Source: Morinoia aosen
Taxonomy: Eukaryota > Arthropoda > Malacostraca > Amphipoda > Talitridae
Length of the DNA: 64,000 nucleotides
Direction: 5' to 3'
NCBI GenBank assembly: GCA_030386875.1
Contig: CM059563.1
Span: 32,030,139 to 32,094,138, forward strand
Shown: in pieces, positions 54,471-64,000 of the stretch
How the letters are laid out: the number at the start of each line of letters is the position of its first letter
Numbering within the stretch: position 1 is the stretch's first letter
The notes under the pieces: generated by a model
Told to the model about the DNA's origin: nothing
Database searches by the model: none
The model's input: the letters and a program-made list of their open reading frames with translations, nothing else
Program-made: the position numbers and the translations under genes

Positions 54471-55298
54471 CAGAGACACCCTCCCCCGGGCGTGTCAGAC
54501 AGCGCAAGTGGTTTCGAGTCCAATCTGTGATAGTTACCCATAATCTTAGACATTTTCATTGTGTTCAGCTCCCTGTAGCCCTCCTAGGTTTGATTCTCTG
54601 TGCTGATGATGCGTCTGTGTATTTACTTTAGTTAGCCCTCAAGTGCTATTTATATTGTATTTCAACACTCCATTATTAGTTTGATTACCTAGCTAAATAG
54701 CACAAATATTTTACATGTAATTTTGCGTGCTGTACTGTGCTATGCAGTAATTCATATTTATGCGCGTTAATTTGGCAAAAAGCAAATAAATCATTGCCTT
54801 TGATAAAATGTATGTGTGTATTTAAGAGGCACTGTAAAGAGATTCTGCAACAACGAATTCATATCCGGAGATTAATAGTTTCCTTTCGCATTTTTGATAC
54901 CGTCTTTGGTCTAATTCGATACCTCGCCTAACAAGGAGCTTAAGGAACCACTTTCGGGGAACAAATTGTTCCGCACAGTTTAATGCAAAGGAAGGCGCTG
55001 TCATAGTACGGCGAATCAGGATTATCCTGAGGATCCCTAGTGGACTGATTACGGCGCAGACAGTTGCTCGTCTTCCTAACGGTACCGCTTTAGTTCGGCA
55101 CAAGCAGAAATTACTTATGTTGCCCTAGCGGACTAATTATGGCATAGGCGGTACCCAGAGGCGAGTCGTTCAGAACGACGAGTAGATCTCCAAAGTTAAA
55201 ATTAGCTCCTGTTGGCAGGTATAGAGATGTAATATTTATTTTTCGATTGTGAGTTAGGTGTATTCTTTCTTCTATGACTGGAGGCGATGACTGAAATT
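54471..55298. other. LTR-element 3' region, probable 3' LTR
   Basis: No gene is seen. The stretch holds a diverged half copy of the ACGGTACC repeat (CCTAGTGGACTGATTACGGC at about 55036) and copy 3. A 3' LTR is expected here, but I could not align a full LTR with the 5' side, which has only about 200 bp left. Confidence 0.45.
55079..55156 (+). repeat. ACGGTACC repeat, copy 3
   Basis: ACGGTACCGCTTTAGTTCGG, TGTTGCCCTAGCGGACTAAT and GGCATAGGCGGTACC match copies 1 and 2 with several substitutions. Confidence 0.6.
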
Positions 55299-55399
55299 TA
55301 AATTGGGTTGGTAGTCCTTATTGGACGATTCTTAGGGAATCTTATTCTCAAAATAAAAAGAAGAACCAAAGTTACAGAGAACATTTATTAAAGCAAACG

Positions 55400-55428
55400 T
55401 TTCGGAATAAAAATTATTCCATCATCAG
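55400..55428 (-). ncRNA. Hammerhead-like core, inverted PLE3 pseudo-LTR
   Basis: On the minus strand CTGATGA (55428-55422) and GAAA (55403-55400) enclose a 7-bp stem GGAATAA/TTATTCC, followed by ACGTTTGC. Confidence 0.7.
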
Positions 55429-55856
55429 TGCTGGAAGAAATAAAAAAACAATTTTCAGTCATGAATAAGACTGATAAGGTCTGAATAGAAATACCAAGCA
55501 AAAACGCAAAAAATAAAAATATATCCTTTTCTAACGACTGAAGTACCAAACATAAACGTACAGGCAATACACCGTACATACAGGTGTACAAAACCATGCA
55601 TACACAACACACTCATACACCTACACATTCATATATATATATTTATACACAAACACAGACATACAGACACGCACTTCTTCTTTCCGTCGCTCTTTCCTGT
55701 TAAAAAAAACGATATCTTAAAAGTATTCTGATAATAAACATGAACGTCAACCGCTGTAAAGAAGATTCGCACAAGGACCTTCTTTAGGACCTCTTGTGTG
55801 CGAAGGTTCGCGCTCAATTCACGACAGTGAATTTCAAAGAGAGTTTCTAGTCCTTG

Positions 55857-56288
55857 TGCGAACCTTCTTTACAGCGGTTGACGTTCATGTTTATTATAAG
55901 AGTACTTTTAAGATATCGTCTTTTTTTAACAGGAAATAGCGACAGGATGAGTGCCTGGAAAATTACTGTGTATACAGTTATGTTTGTGATTGCTGCCAGC
56001 AATCGTATTTTGTAAGCACTACCCTCCAACTATTTATCAGTTACAGCCAACATTCAGGATTTTCTCATATTACTGGCCACCCATTTGCTTGTCCCCCTCA
56101 GTCCGCCATTAGAAACCATTGCAATAGTTCCAATCACCCTTTCAAAATGTCAAATTTTTTGTATCCTATGCAAAGCCTTTACTGAACAAGACCTGCGTAT
56201 CCTAGAAACTTTTTCAATATTCACAAATAAACCTTCACTAAATAACGATTTCAGCGCGACAAAATTATTTGTAGCCCCTACTTCCTAA
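55857..56288 (+). pseudogene. PLE3 C-terminal endonuclease relic
   Basis: In shifting frames it reads FTAVDVHVYY and FKISSFFN (linker before GIY-YIG), then ACPPQSAIRNHC, and ends DLRILETFSIFTNKPSLNND, which aligns with DLRILESLYIFKLRPPLNDT of PLE2. The stop is at 56286-56288. The core of the nuclease is decayed. Confidence 0.7.
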
Positions 56289-56571
56289 CTTGTGGTATGC
56301 TGAGGTGTGCTTAGTGTGTGTGCATGTAGTGCGTGTGTGTGTATGTATGTGTGTGTGTATATATATATGAATGTGTACGTGTATGAGTGTGTTGTGTATG
56401 CATAGTTGTGTACACCCGTATGTACTGTGTATATTGCCTGTACGCTTATATTTGGTACTTTAGTCGTTAGAAAAGGATATATTTTTATTTTCTGCGTTTT
56501 TGCTTGGTATATCTATTTTAACCGTATCCGTCTTATTCATGACTGAAATTTACTTTTTATTTCTTCCAGCG

Positions 56572-56600
56572 CTGATGATGGAATAATTTTTATTCCGAAA
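56572..56600 (+). ncRNA. Hammerhead-like core, PLE3 pseudo-LTR
   Basis: CTGATGA at 56572-56578 and GAAA at 56597-56600 enclose GGAATAA-TTT-TTATTCC. The following base is G instead of C, and the ACGTTT palindrome is lost (AGGTTT), so this copy is probably degraded. Confidence 0.62.
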
Positions 56601-56879
56601 GGTTTGCTATAATAAATGTTCTCTATAACGTTGGTTCTTCTTTTTATTTGAGAATAAATTGGGTTGGTATAGAAGAGTGATTGTACAAGCTACTCCTCCG
56701 TGATATCTATTGTGAAAGTGGCCTTGTTTGTATAATCTATTGTATTTTGCTATTTGTGAGACAAAGTTATTACCATAAAAGGTTTCCCGGACTGCCACAA
56801 CAGCTGGCTAGTACATGTCTATCAGGTTAATTTGATCTTTTTTCTATGAGGTCATTCCCTGAAAATTACATTGTGGAAA

Positions 56880-57600
56880 AATTTCCTTTCCTTCGTTCGC
56901 TCTCATAGCCATTTCCTCCCGCTACTTCCGGGCTTATCGTGATTGTTATCACAAGCCTGTCCTCTTCTCGGGGATTTCTGTCTACGGTCCTCTACTGAGG
57001 TACAATGTGATTTTGGCTGCATTTTATTCTTTTCAAGTAAATTGGACTTTCCCAATTCTTCCTCGTACATGTCTCTATTTGCATCTGGACCCCGTTTCTG
57101 TTTTTTTTACTTATGCTTGAGAACTCTGTTATTTTCTTTCTTTCGGTTTTCCTTTTCATTCTCTGATGATACGACCATTCCGTGTCTTGGCAAACTACAT
57201 TTCGAGCAGGTTTCCACTCCTAGGCAATATTTAATCTCACGTCCATATTCCAGACATTTCCTGCACATCATTGGTCTAGGTTTGATTTCATAGACTCTAG
57301 TTTTAGCTTGTTCTCCAGGTGTATCAATGAACTCTGGCTTAGGCGACTGTCTGAAGGGTAATAGCACGGGTTTCGCCTGCAAATTGTTCGGTTTTATCCA
57401 CGTTGCTTGAATCGTGTCTTGGACTCCACATTTTTCCAGTAAGCCGCTCTTGAACTGCTCGATGTTATTCATACCATATTTATTGGTATATACAATATAA
57501 ATATAATGTGATGTATACAATATAATGTGATGAGAATACCAATTCACATTTTGAAGAAAAGACAATGGATTTGGATGGCCGCAATCTCCCCTACGTAAAT
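56880..57600 (-). pseudogene. Non-LTR element LINE2 ORF1, inverted
   Basis: Minus-strand frame (57107 upward) contains DCGHPNPLSFLQNVNWY, GLLEKCGVQDTIQATWIKPN, KTRVYEIKPRPMMCRKCLEY and CLGVETCSKC, a CCHC-type zinc knuckle region as in non-LTR gag-like ORF1. After a stop at 57107-57109 the frame continues KKQKRGPDANRDMYEEELGK. It points opposite to ORF2 next door, suggesting a 5' inversion on insertion. The region near 57480-57535 has a short TATACAATATAATGTGATG duplication. Confidence 0.65.
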
Positions 57601-57668
57601 TGCTTTGATAAATTGTCCTCGGCACCAACATACTTCGGAAACAGGACCACCACAGCGTCCTCGTAAAA

Positions 57669-58229
57669 TTGCGCAATGAAAACCAAGCCACTCTCACACC
57701 TATTTTGCGACTAAATAACACTGATCAAATTGAACCCTCACCTAAAACTGATATCACAACCAATGAACGAAGCAAAAATGACATAGAGGCTAAAACCAAA
57801 TGCTCTGCTAGACCTAGCAAATGCAATAACTCGAATAATTATCTGCCTATAAAGATGAATAATATCCAAATATTGCATATCTATGCTAGCAGTCTCAACG
57901 ATAAAATGGATGATATATTAAGGGTAATGTTGATTAATGGCGACATCGACATTCTATGCGTTTCTGAAACGTGGTTTAACTCAAGAGTTGATAGTTCGTA
58001 TTTCATCATAACCTGCTACACATTGTATCGTTATGACAGAGTCAACAATAAGAGAGGTAGCGGGTCATGCATTTTCATTAAAGACTTCTACTCAGCATCA
58101 TTATTTCCAGTAAGTGAAAAATGTGAAGACATAGAAATGGTTGGTCTCAATGTCCACGAAAACAAAAACAAGTCTTTCATTATAACAGCCTTTACCGACA
58201 TCCATCAGCAGCTCTTCGTCCTACATTAG
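57669..58229 (+). pseudogene. LINE2 ORF2, endonuclease start
   Basis: The frame leads through an Asn/Thr-rich stretch into NIQILHIYASSLNDKMDDIL, DIDILCVSETWFNSRVDSSY and RYDRVNNKRGSGSCIFIKD, the first half of an APE-type endonuclease of CR1/jockey-group elements (SETW carries the metal-binding Glu). It stops at 58227-58229; the remainder continues in other frames. Confidence 0.8.
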
Positions 58230-58985
58230 ATTTCATCGCTTAAATTAATCTCTGCAGCCAAAAAGTCTTTTTATGTTGTCAGGGATTTCAACGTAGATCT
58301 GACCAATAAAAACAATCAGCTAACCAAAATACAGCACAGATGTAATCTCGCGCAAATGGTTCAAGAACCAACACGTATTACTAACATTTCCAAAACTCTT
58401 CTAGACCTCGCGATAACAAACAATCCCCTAGCAGTACTCAGCACAGAGATTTTACCATCCTTTTCTTAACACCATTCGGTAGAATGTCTCATCAATATGG
58501 CAAAAGAGAAACGGAAATTCTGTTACATAACTTATCGTATGAAAGGGTACTTCTCTCCTGAAATATTTAACGAAAAGCTATTCAATAGATGGAGAAAATT
58601 TCAACGACCGGAAAAAAACGTTAATGTTAATTTTCAAGTTTTGCTTTTAAAAGAAAATTTCGTATCAGCACTTAAAGAATGCGCACCTGCCACCACGAAG
58701 AAAGTTAACCCACGAAATTCTACATGAATAACAGATAATATAAAAGAGTTGAGAAAAACTAAAAGTAATTACTAGCGTGAGTACTAACTGAAAAAATCAG
58801 ATTGTACGCTTCGAAAGCTATATAAAGATCATGAGAAGATCCTACGAAGTAAAGTTAATGAAGTAAAATGAGACCACTGCCACAAAGAACTGTTGACAGC
58901 AAAACGAAATCCAAAAAGAACGTGACAAATCATCAGAAAAGTTGCTGTCTAAAAAAGTTTTCTTAAAATGTAAAATACAACTCAG
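58230..58985 (+). pseudogene. LINE2 ORF2, endonuclease end and linker
   Basis: It reads in pieces FYVVRDFNVDLTNKNNQLTK (the D-F-N motif), QEPTRITNISKTLLDLAITN and, at 58497-58727, KRKFCYITYRMKGYFSPEIF. Stops at several places. The stretch ends near 58985, where unrelated DNA begins. Confidence 0.75.
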
Positions 58986-58989
58986 TTTT

Positions 58990-60060
58990 CGTAAGCCGTG
59001 ATAGAAGTTTTAGACCCATAAAACCCTAACAAATTCGACGCCCTACGCTCCAGGAAGTCATCACGTAACCTTTTGCATTTTGAGCCTCTGCCAGAAGCGC
59101 CTTGGAGAATCGGCGCAGAACGACAAGCACTCCATCTTTCAACTCTATTCCTGCACGGCACAATTTGTTAATTTCCGAACTTTACCTCGGGAATTTTCTT
59201 CATTTGAGTTTCGCAGAGAGATCGTACGCCATGTTAGCTGAGTAGAGGTCAAACTCTGCGAGGCCTGCGTTGGGCAGCCGCTGATCATCGGAACCTCCAC
59301 TGCACCTGCTTTGCTCCCTGTGCGCCGTAGGCCCGCTGTTTCAGACGTAAGTCGAACTCACACAATCTAGCCTTCGATGTCTGACGTGGTCAACACTTGG
59401 TTAGCTTCGGTGAACCTGGGTTAGGGTTAACTTCCAAATCCGGCTTACGATGTGGGTTTTTCCCGAAATAAGTAATAGCATTGTTCCTGTATTGAGGCCA
59501 GGGTACGTACTCCCTGATTAAATACTTGAATATAATCTTTAGGAGTGCCAATGATGCCATAATTGTATTTCGAATCTTTATTTTGACATAGATAAGATTT
59601 ACTTCGAATGTTTTAAGACTATTATATTCATATGTATGTGTGACATGAATGAAATTACCTGTGTAAAAAGTATAACTAATTGATTTGTGGGTTCTAATTG
59701 CTCTGGGGGCTCTAATTGATTTCGGGGTTCTAATTGATTTGGCGTTTCTGGCTCTTTAGCGTGTGCATAGGATTCAGCGGGTTGGGAGGTTGTGCCGTCT
59801 GCTTCGCTCAGCCCTGTTTCTTCGTTTTCAGGCGGCAGCTGTCAAATCTTCCCGCCACCCGAGGTGCTCTGCATTCGCGCCGCCTGCCCTCAATCTTTTA
59901 ACACAATATTATCAAGAGTATCTATTCGTGCTATTAAATCAAGAGTATCTATTCGTGCCATTAAATCCATGTATTCGTTATTCTCTAATGAAATCGTTCA
60001 ACCTGCATTTTTTCTGTTCGCTCTTAATTTTATTTGAATACACGTGAAAGCCTATTCAGG
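58990..60060. mobile_element. Unidentified insertion in LINE2
   Basis: LINE2 coding similarity stops at about 58985 and resumes at about 60080. The 1.07 kb between is GC-richer at both ends and has a tandem 27-bp unit (TCAAGAGTATCTATTCGTGC at about 59912 and 59939). AAGCC occurs at both borders, a possible 5-bp duplication, which would suit a solo LTR, but I cannot define TG...CA ends. Confidence 0.45.
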
Positions 60061-60084
60061 TAAAGTTATTCTAAAGTTATTCTA

Positions 60085-61490
60085 AGAGAAAATTTTTCTA
60101 TAGTTGCTCAGTATAAAAAATCAGACTGTAGAAGTAATTTTGACAATCCCTTATAAACGGCGAATGATTTCAGCACTTTCTGCTCAAAAGTTGACGAAGG
60201 AGTTTTCAATGAAGTGCCGAGGAACGTACCAAACATACCTACAGGTGCAAATCCGGGTAATGTTTCATCCCCTAATATGAGAAATGAATGGAGACGAAGG
60301 CCGGTCAGCATTATATAGATACGTAAAATTTTATACTCATTAAAAAATACTAAAGCGGTTGGGCATGATGGCAATAGCTTTCAATATATAAAAGACAGCA
60401 TCCCTCTTACGGCACCCGTATTTTGCTTGATAATATAGACATATATAGCCACAAACAGATTTCCAGCTCAATGGAAACTATCCATTATTAAGCTATTGCA
60501 TAAATCTGGTGATATCGATAAAGCGTCAGACTACAGACCAATCAGTCTCCACCCTGTAATATCCAAAAAATTAGTTAAGTAATAACAAACCAGCTCTCGT
60601 CTTACATAGACGAGTCACATCTCCTTCACTGCTATCAATATGCTTGCAGGAGAAACACCAACACTCAAGACGCTTTGCTCAACATAACCGAAAAATATAC
60701 AATGATATGGACAAAAAAAATTAACTCTCTTACTCTTGCTTCATCTCTCCAACGCGTTCGACAGTGTAGAGCATAAAAAACTCCAACGAAAATTATCGAA
60801 CCTCGGAAAATACACTCAATGGTTTGAAAGCTACCTATTGAACCGTTCGCATGCAGTGTGTTTAAATAACAAAATGCCACTATTCATACCAAATAACTTT
60901 GGCGTCCCCAAGGTTCAATTCTTGGCCCGCTCCTATTTTTTATTTTTATCAATGACTTTCCCACAAAGCCAGCAAACACAAAAATCTCAATATGTGCGGA
61001 AGATGTGTAAATTGCCATGGCAAGTTTGATAGCAGATTGGAAAGAAACACAAATCAACGCAGAAAGCCTTCTAAGGAGACTGAAATTGTAGCATGACCAT
61101 GACCAAAACGGCCTCAAATTTAACGCAAGTAAAACGCAGTGCATTATATTACTATATAGAGGAAATTTTAAGAAACACGTTTATGTAACCCCTCTTTTAA
61201 AAAAAACTTGGTTAGACCCCAATACCAGACAGATTCATGATCCGTAAAGCTCGACAAGCGTTTTCATTTCTGTAGATGTCGTAAAATTTGTGCCATTCAA
61301 CATCCTCAACAAAAAATTAATCAGATGAATGAGGTTTTTGTTAGTCACCAGGTCATTTGACGTGGGACAAAAAGATCCCTTTATTTCTCGAGCTCTTTCG
61401 TGGAATAAGCTTCCCCAGCATTTAAAAACTCTGAAACTGTTACCGAATTCAAGAAAAATGTGTCCCGTAATTTCGCATCTGTGTGATAGG
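60085..61490 (+). pseudogene. LINE2 reverse transcriptase and C-terminus
   Basis: In changing frames: FPAQWKLSIIKLLHKSGDID, KASDYRPISLHPV, CRRNTNTQDALLNITEKY, then [26 protein letters not shown] (the catalytic ADD has become AED), NGLKFNASKTQCI and RALSWNKLPQHLKTLK. It is related to LINE1 but older, with many stops. Confidence 0.82.
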
Positions 61491-61499
61491 GAATAATGC

Positions 61500-64000
61500 T
61501 CTGCGACATTGATCGACTGATTTAAATATACTCATTGCTCCTTTGGGGTCAGCATTTCAAACTCTGCGAAGTTGGAATGCGTATACTTTTTCTAGCTGAC
61601 TCAGTCCACTTCTCACTGCGGAAACCTTTCACATAGCCTGTGTAGTGCAGATGGTTAAGCTAACGTAATTAGGTTCATACGCAGTCTATGCATAAAAATT
61701 TTGAAGCTTTTCGTTACTCAAGAAATATCAATCTATCACCTTGTCTCTATTTTATCGCATGTACCCATGTTCGTATGTTGCTCAAGAGAATACCGAAAGG
61801 ATGAGACACCTCAAACGTTTTTTTTTCTCGTTGCTCTCAAACTGTAACTTGATTGTCCCGCAAATTCTGTAAGAAAATTGGAAATTAAATTTTTTATATA
61901 CTTTCGCTAAGTCATTTTAAGTTTATCTTAATTATATCTGTCGATTACAATGAGCAACACAGCCTTCAGCTCAATGTAGTAGGACGAAGGTCGTTTTTGT
62001 TATTACTATCATTTTTTAATCTTTACTTTTTATTTTCTGTATTTATATTTCCTATCCGAACGATGAACAAGCTCTAAAATTCATTTTTGTGTGTGTGTCT
62101 ATTTAAATGTTACTAGATGTGGGTGTTGTGCTATGTTTATTTATAAATTACTTTTGGCTAACGTTGTCTCACTACTTCAAAATTATTTACGACGGTGTTT
62201 CAGTCGGTTTCGGTAGAGCGTTTTCGTGTCTTTTCTTTTTCAATTTTTCACTTATAGGGAAGAACTTCCAAGGCTTTCTAGAGTACAAAGTATTTGTAAA
62301 ATTTAAGTCATTTTACCATGCACGAAATATCCCAGAAAATATGTTTTGTTTGTTTCCCTTTATAACATAATTAACCCCTGATTAGGCTATTGGACTCCTC
62401 GTATGGTTTATTAATTAAGGGCCTTTATATTGCGAAAAATTTTAAAATCCAATGTGTTATTACATTTCATATCTCAACTTTTTTTGGAGGGAAAATAAAC
62501 ATATTTTATTCTTTCTTTCTTTCTCAGCCGTAACTTAGCTCTGAATTCCAAATAAGCAATAATTTTAAATTTCATTGAATAAAATTAGTATACTAGCCCA
62601 CTGTTTAATTTACGGCTACGTACCAAAATTTTGTAGACATTTGCTACTCATAAGTGATATCCGGCTATCACAATATTTCCACTTTATCCCATATACCCAT
62701 GCCCGTATGATGCTGTAGAGAATACCAAGAGGATGAGAAACCAGAGATGTTTTTTATTGTTGTTCTTAAACTGTAACTGGATTTCCTTTAAAAGTCTGTT
62801 AGAAAATAGGAAACAAGTTCATTTTTACTTTTTTCGAAGTCTTCTCACTAAGCCAGCAAACTGTTATGTCTGTTTTTCTGATATGTTTCTGTTATGTTTT
62901 CATTTATTTATATTTTCAAGTAATTTCTTGCGATAACACTGAGCACTACAGTTGTCATTTCGACGTAGCAGGAGGAAGATTGTTTATTATTTTGATTATT
63001 TTTTCTCATATCCATTTTCGATACCATATGTACGTGTGCGCATGTTGATATGCATGCATATGTACGCACACACAATTATACATATACATATATGAATCTC
63101 TGTATTTGTATATTTACATACACATTTAAATTTATGTTTCTTTTTTGTGTAAAAACTAGTTGTCTATCAATTAAGGACCTTTAAACAATATAAACAATAT
63201 AAACAATATTTTAAAATATAATGTGTTATTTATCTCATGTATTAACTTCTTTGGAAATTAACGTTTTTTTATAAGGCCTTTATGGATGCCAATGTTGAGG
63301 TTCTCCTCTACAAAAATGAGTAACTGATTGAGTTGTTTCAGTTGTTTCATTTTTTGACTGCGCTTTGCATCACTCACTTCCTCGGTTAGTACCGTTTTGC
63401 CACTTAACCTTATTGTTTTAGGTTTGCTACCAAAATGAGTTGCGATGCATTTTTTTTCGAAGCCACGGTGATGTTTTTCGCCTGTCAGAATCACTCATTC
63501 TACAGTCAAAGTGCGTGGTGTATTTACCAGTTGGCATCATGCGTGTAGAAAAACCTAATGTTTTTCTTCCGGACTTAATGGCAAATTTTTTTCTTTATAA
63601 AAGACTCCGGTAAAAATTAAAGTACAATTAAACTAAAACGTTACTAAAAATTAATTTAAATGAAAGGAGCAACTATTCGGTGTACTGTACAATAAAGTTT
63701 TCTTCTTCTCGAATACACCGAAGAATAAGAAACCTCTGCAGCCTTTGCCATAGCTTCAGCGTTGTGGTCTACCAGCCTTCCACCGCACTTGACCACCTGT
63801 TCATCTCTTCAATTTTAATAAGCCGACGTAAGATCTACATTCTCCTGAGTGGGGCCGGTGTCGTGGCCACTGTCTTCAGCTCGTCATCGCTCCTACATCG
63901 AGAGGGCCCTGACGGTGCCATGACCGGCTAGACGTCTCCGCCGACCTTCTGCCTCCCTGCGCTTCCCTTCTGCAGCGCCACTCGTGTTCGGCTGCCTGAT
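61500..64000. other. Unassigned right end with a diverged duplication
   Basis: Two stretches, about 61695-62500 and 62625-63260, match in order: CATGTACCCATGTTCGTATG / CATATACCCATGCCCGTATG, AACTGTAACTTGATT / AACTGTAACTGGATT, then AAAATCCAATGTGTTATT / AAAATATAATGTGTTATT. They may be LINE2 3' UTR repeats. A minus-strand frame at 63258-63494 is unrecognised. From 63700 the sequence is GC-richer and continues past the window. Confidence 0.5.

Larger units (their letters stand above)
55314..56654 (+). mobile_element. Penelope-like element PLE3, short head-to-head copy
   Basis: A 15-nt repeat TAAATTGGGTTGGTA flanks it (55299-55313 and 56655-56669). Both halves are 3' ends of the same element in opposite orientation, meeting at about 55800-55860. 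They share TTTACAGCGGTTGACGTTCA and its complement. Each outer end has a hammerhead-like core. No RT domain is left. The halves also carry matching CA/TG microsatellite blocks (about 55600-55670 and 56320-56400). Confidence 0.8.

Overview
This is eukaryotic, AT-rich, repeat-dominated DNA. I see no rRNA, no bacterial-type gene and no convincing host gene. The mix of elements (two PIF/Harbinger families, Tc1/mariner-like elements, hAT elements, tRNA-derived SINEs, non-LTR retrotransposons, an LTR element and three Penelope-like elements) fits an invertebrate, probably an arthropod. The taxon is an inference; nothing here identifies a species.

Layout. 0-3 kb: SINE copies and unassigned DNA. 3.1-4.5 kb: a TTAA-flanked non-autonomous element. 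4.5-13.4 kb: PIF/Harbinger element H1. Its two-exon transposase still reads open, while its antisense MADF-type partner gene is broken. A Tc1/mariner-like element (6567-10461) sits inside H1, a hAT-like element (8080-10265) inside that, and a SINE (9386-9650) inside the hAT.

13.4-55.2 kb: an LTR retrotransposon whose pol order appears to be PR-INT-RT-RH (Gmr1-like, not the usual Ty3/gypsy order). Its gag is split by about 35 kb of later insertions. The first was a 5'-truncated non-LTR element on the minus strand (47761-48911 plus blocks further left). That element was then split by Harbinger H2 (29356-47757). Two 6-7 kb hAT elements with GAGTCG hexamer arrays near both ends (15055-21423 and 21731-28721) lie in or beside the same retrotransposon's 3' region. 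H2 in turn holds two Penelope-like elements, PLE1 (31564-37924) and PLE2 (39050-44058). The RT domain of the LTR element carries a further 1.25 kb insertion of unknown type.

55.3-64 kb: a third, shorter Penelope-like element (55314-56654), a decayed non-LTR element (about 56880-61500) with an inverted ORF1 end, and unassigned DNA holding a diverged duplication.

Most notable: nine hammerhead-ribozyme-like cores occur in the pseudo-LTRs of three different Penelope-like families, and all three insertions share a head-to-head inverted 5' fragment and 14-15 nt flanking repeats. PLE1 copy 1 has an intact 839-codon RT plus GIY-YIG ORF. Target-site duplications at most nested junctions allow an order of insertions to be read.
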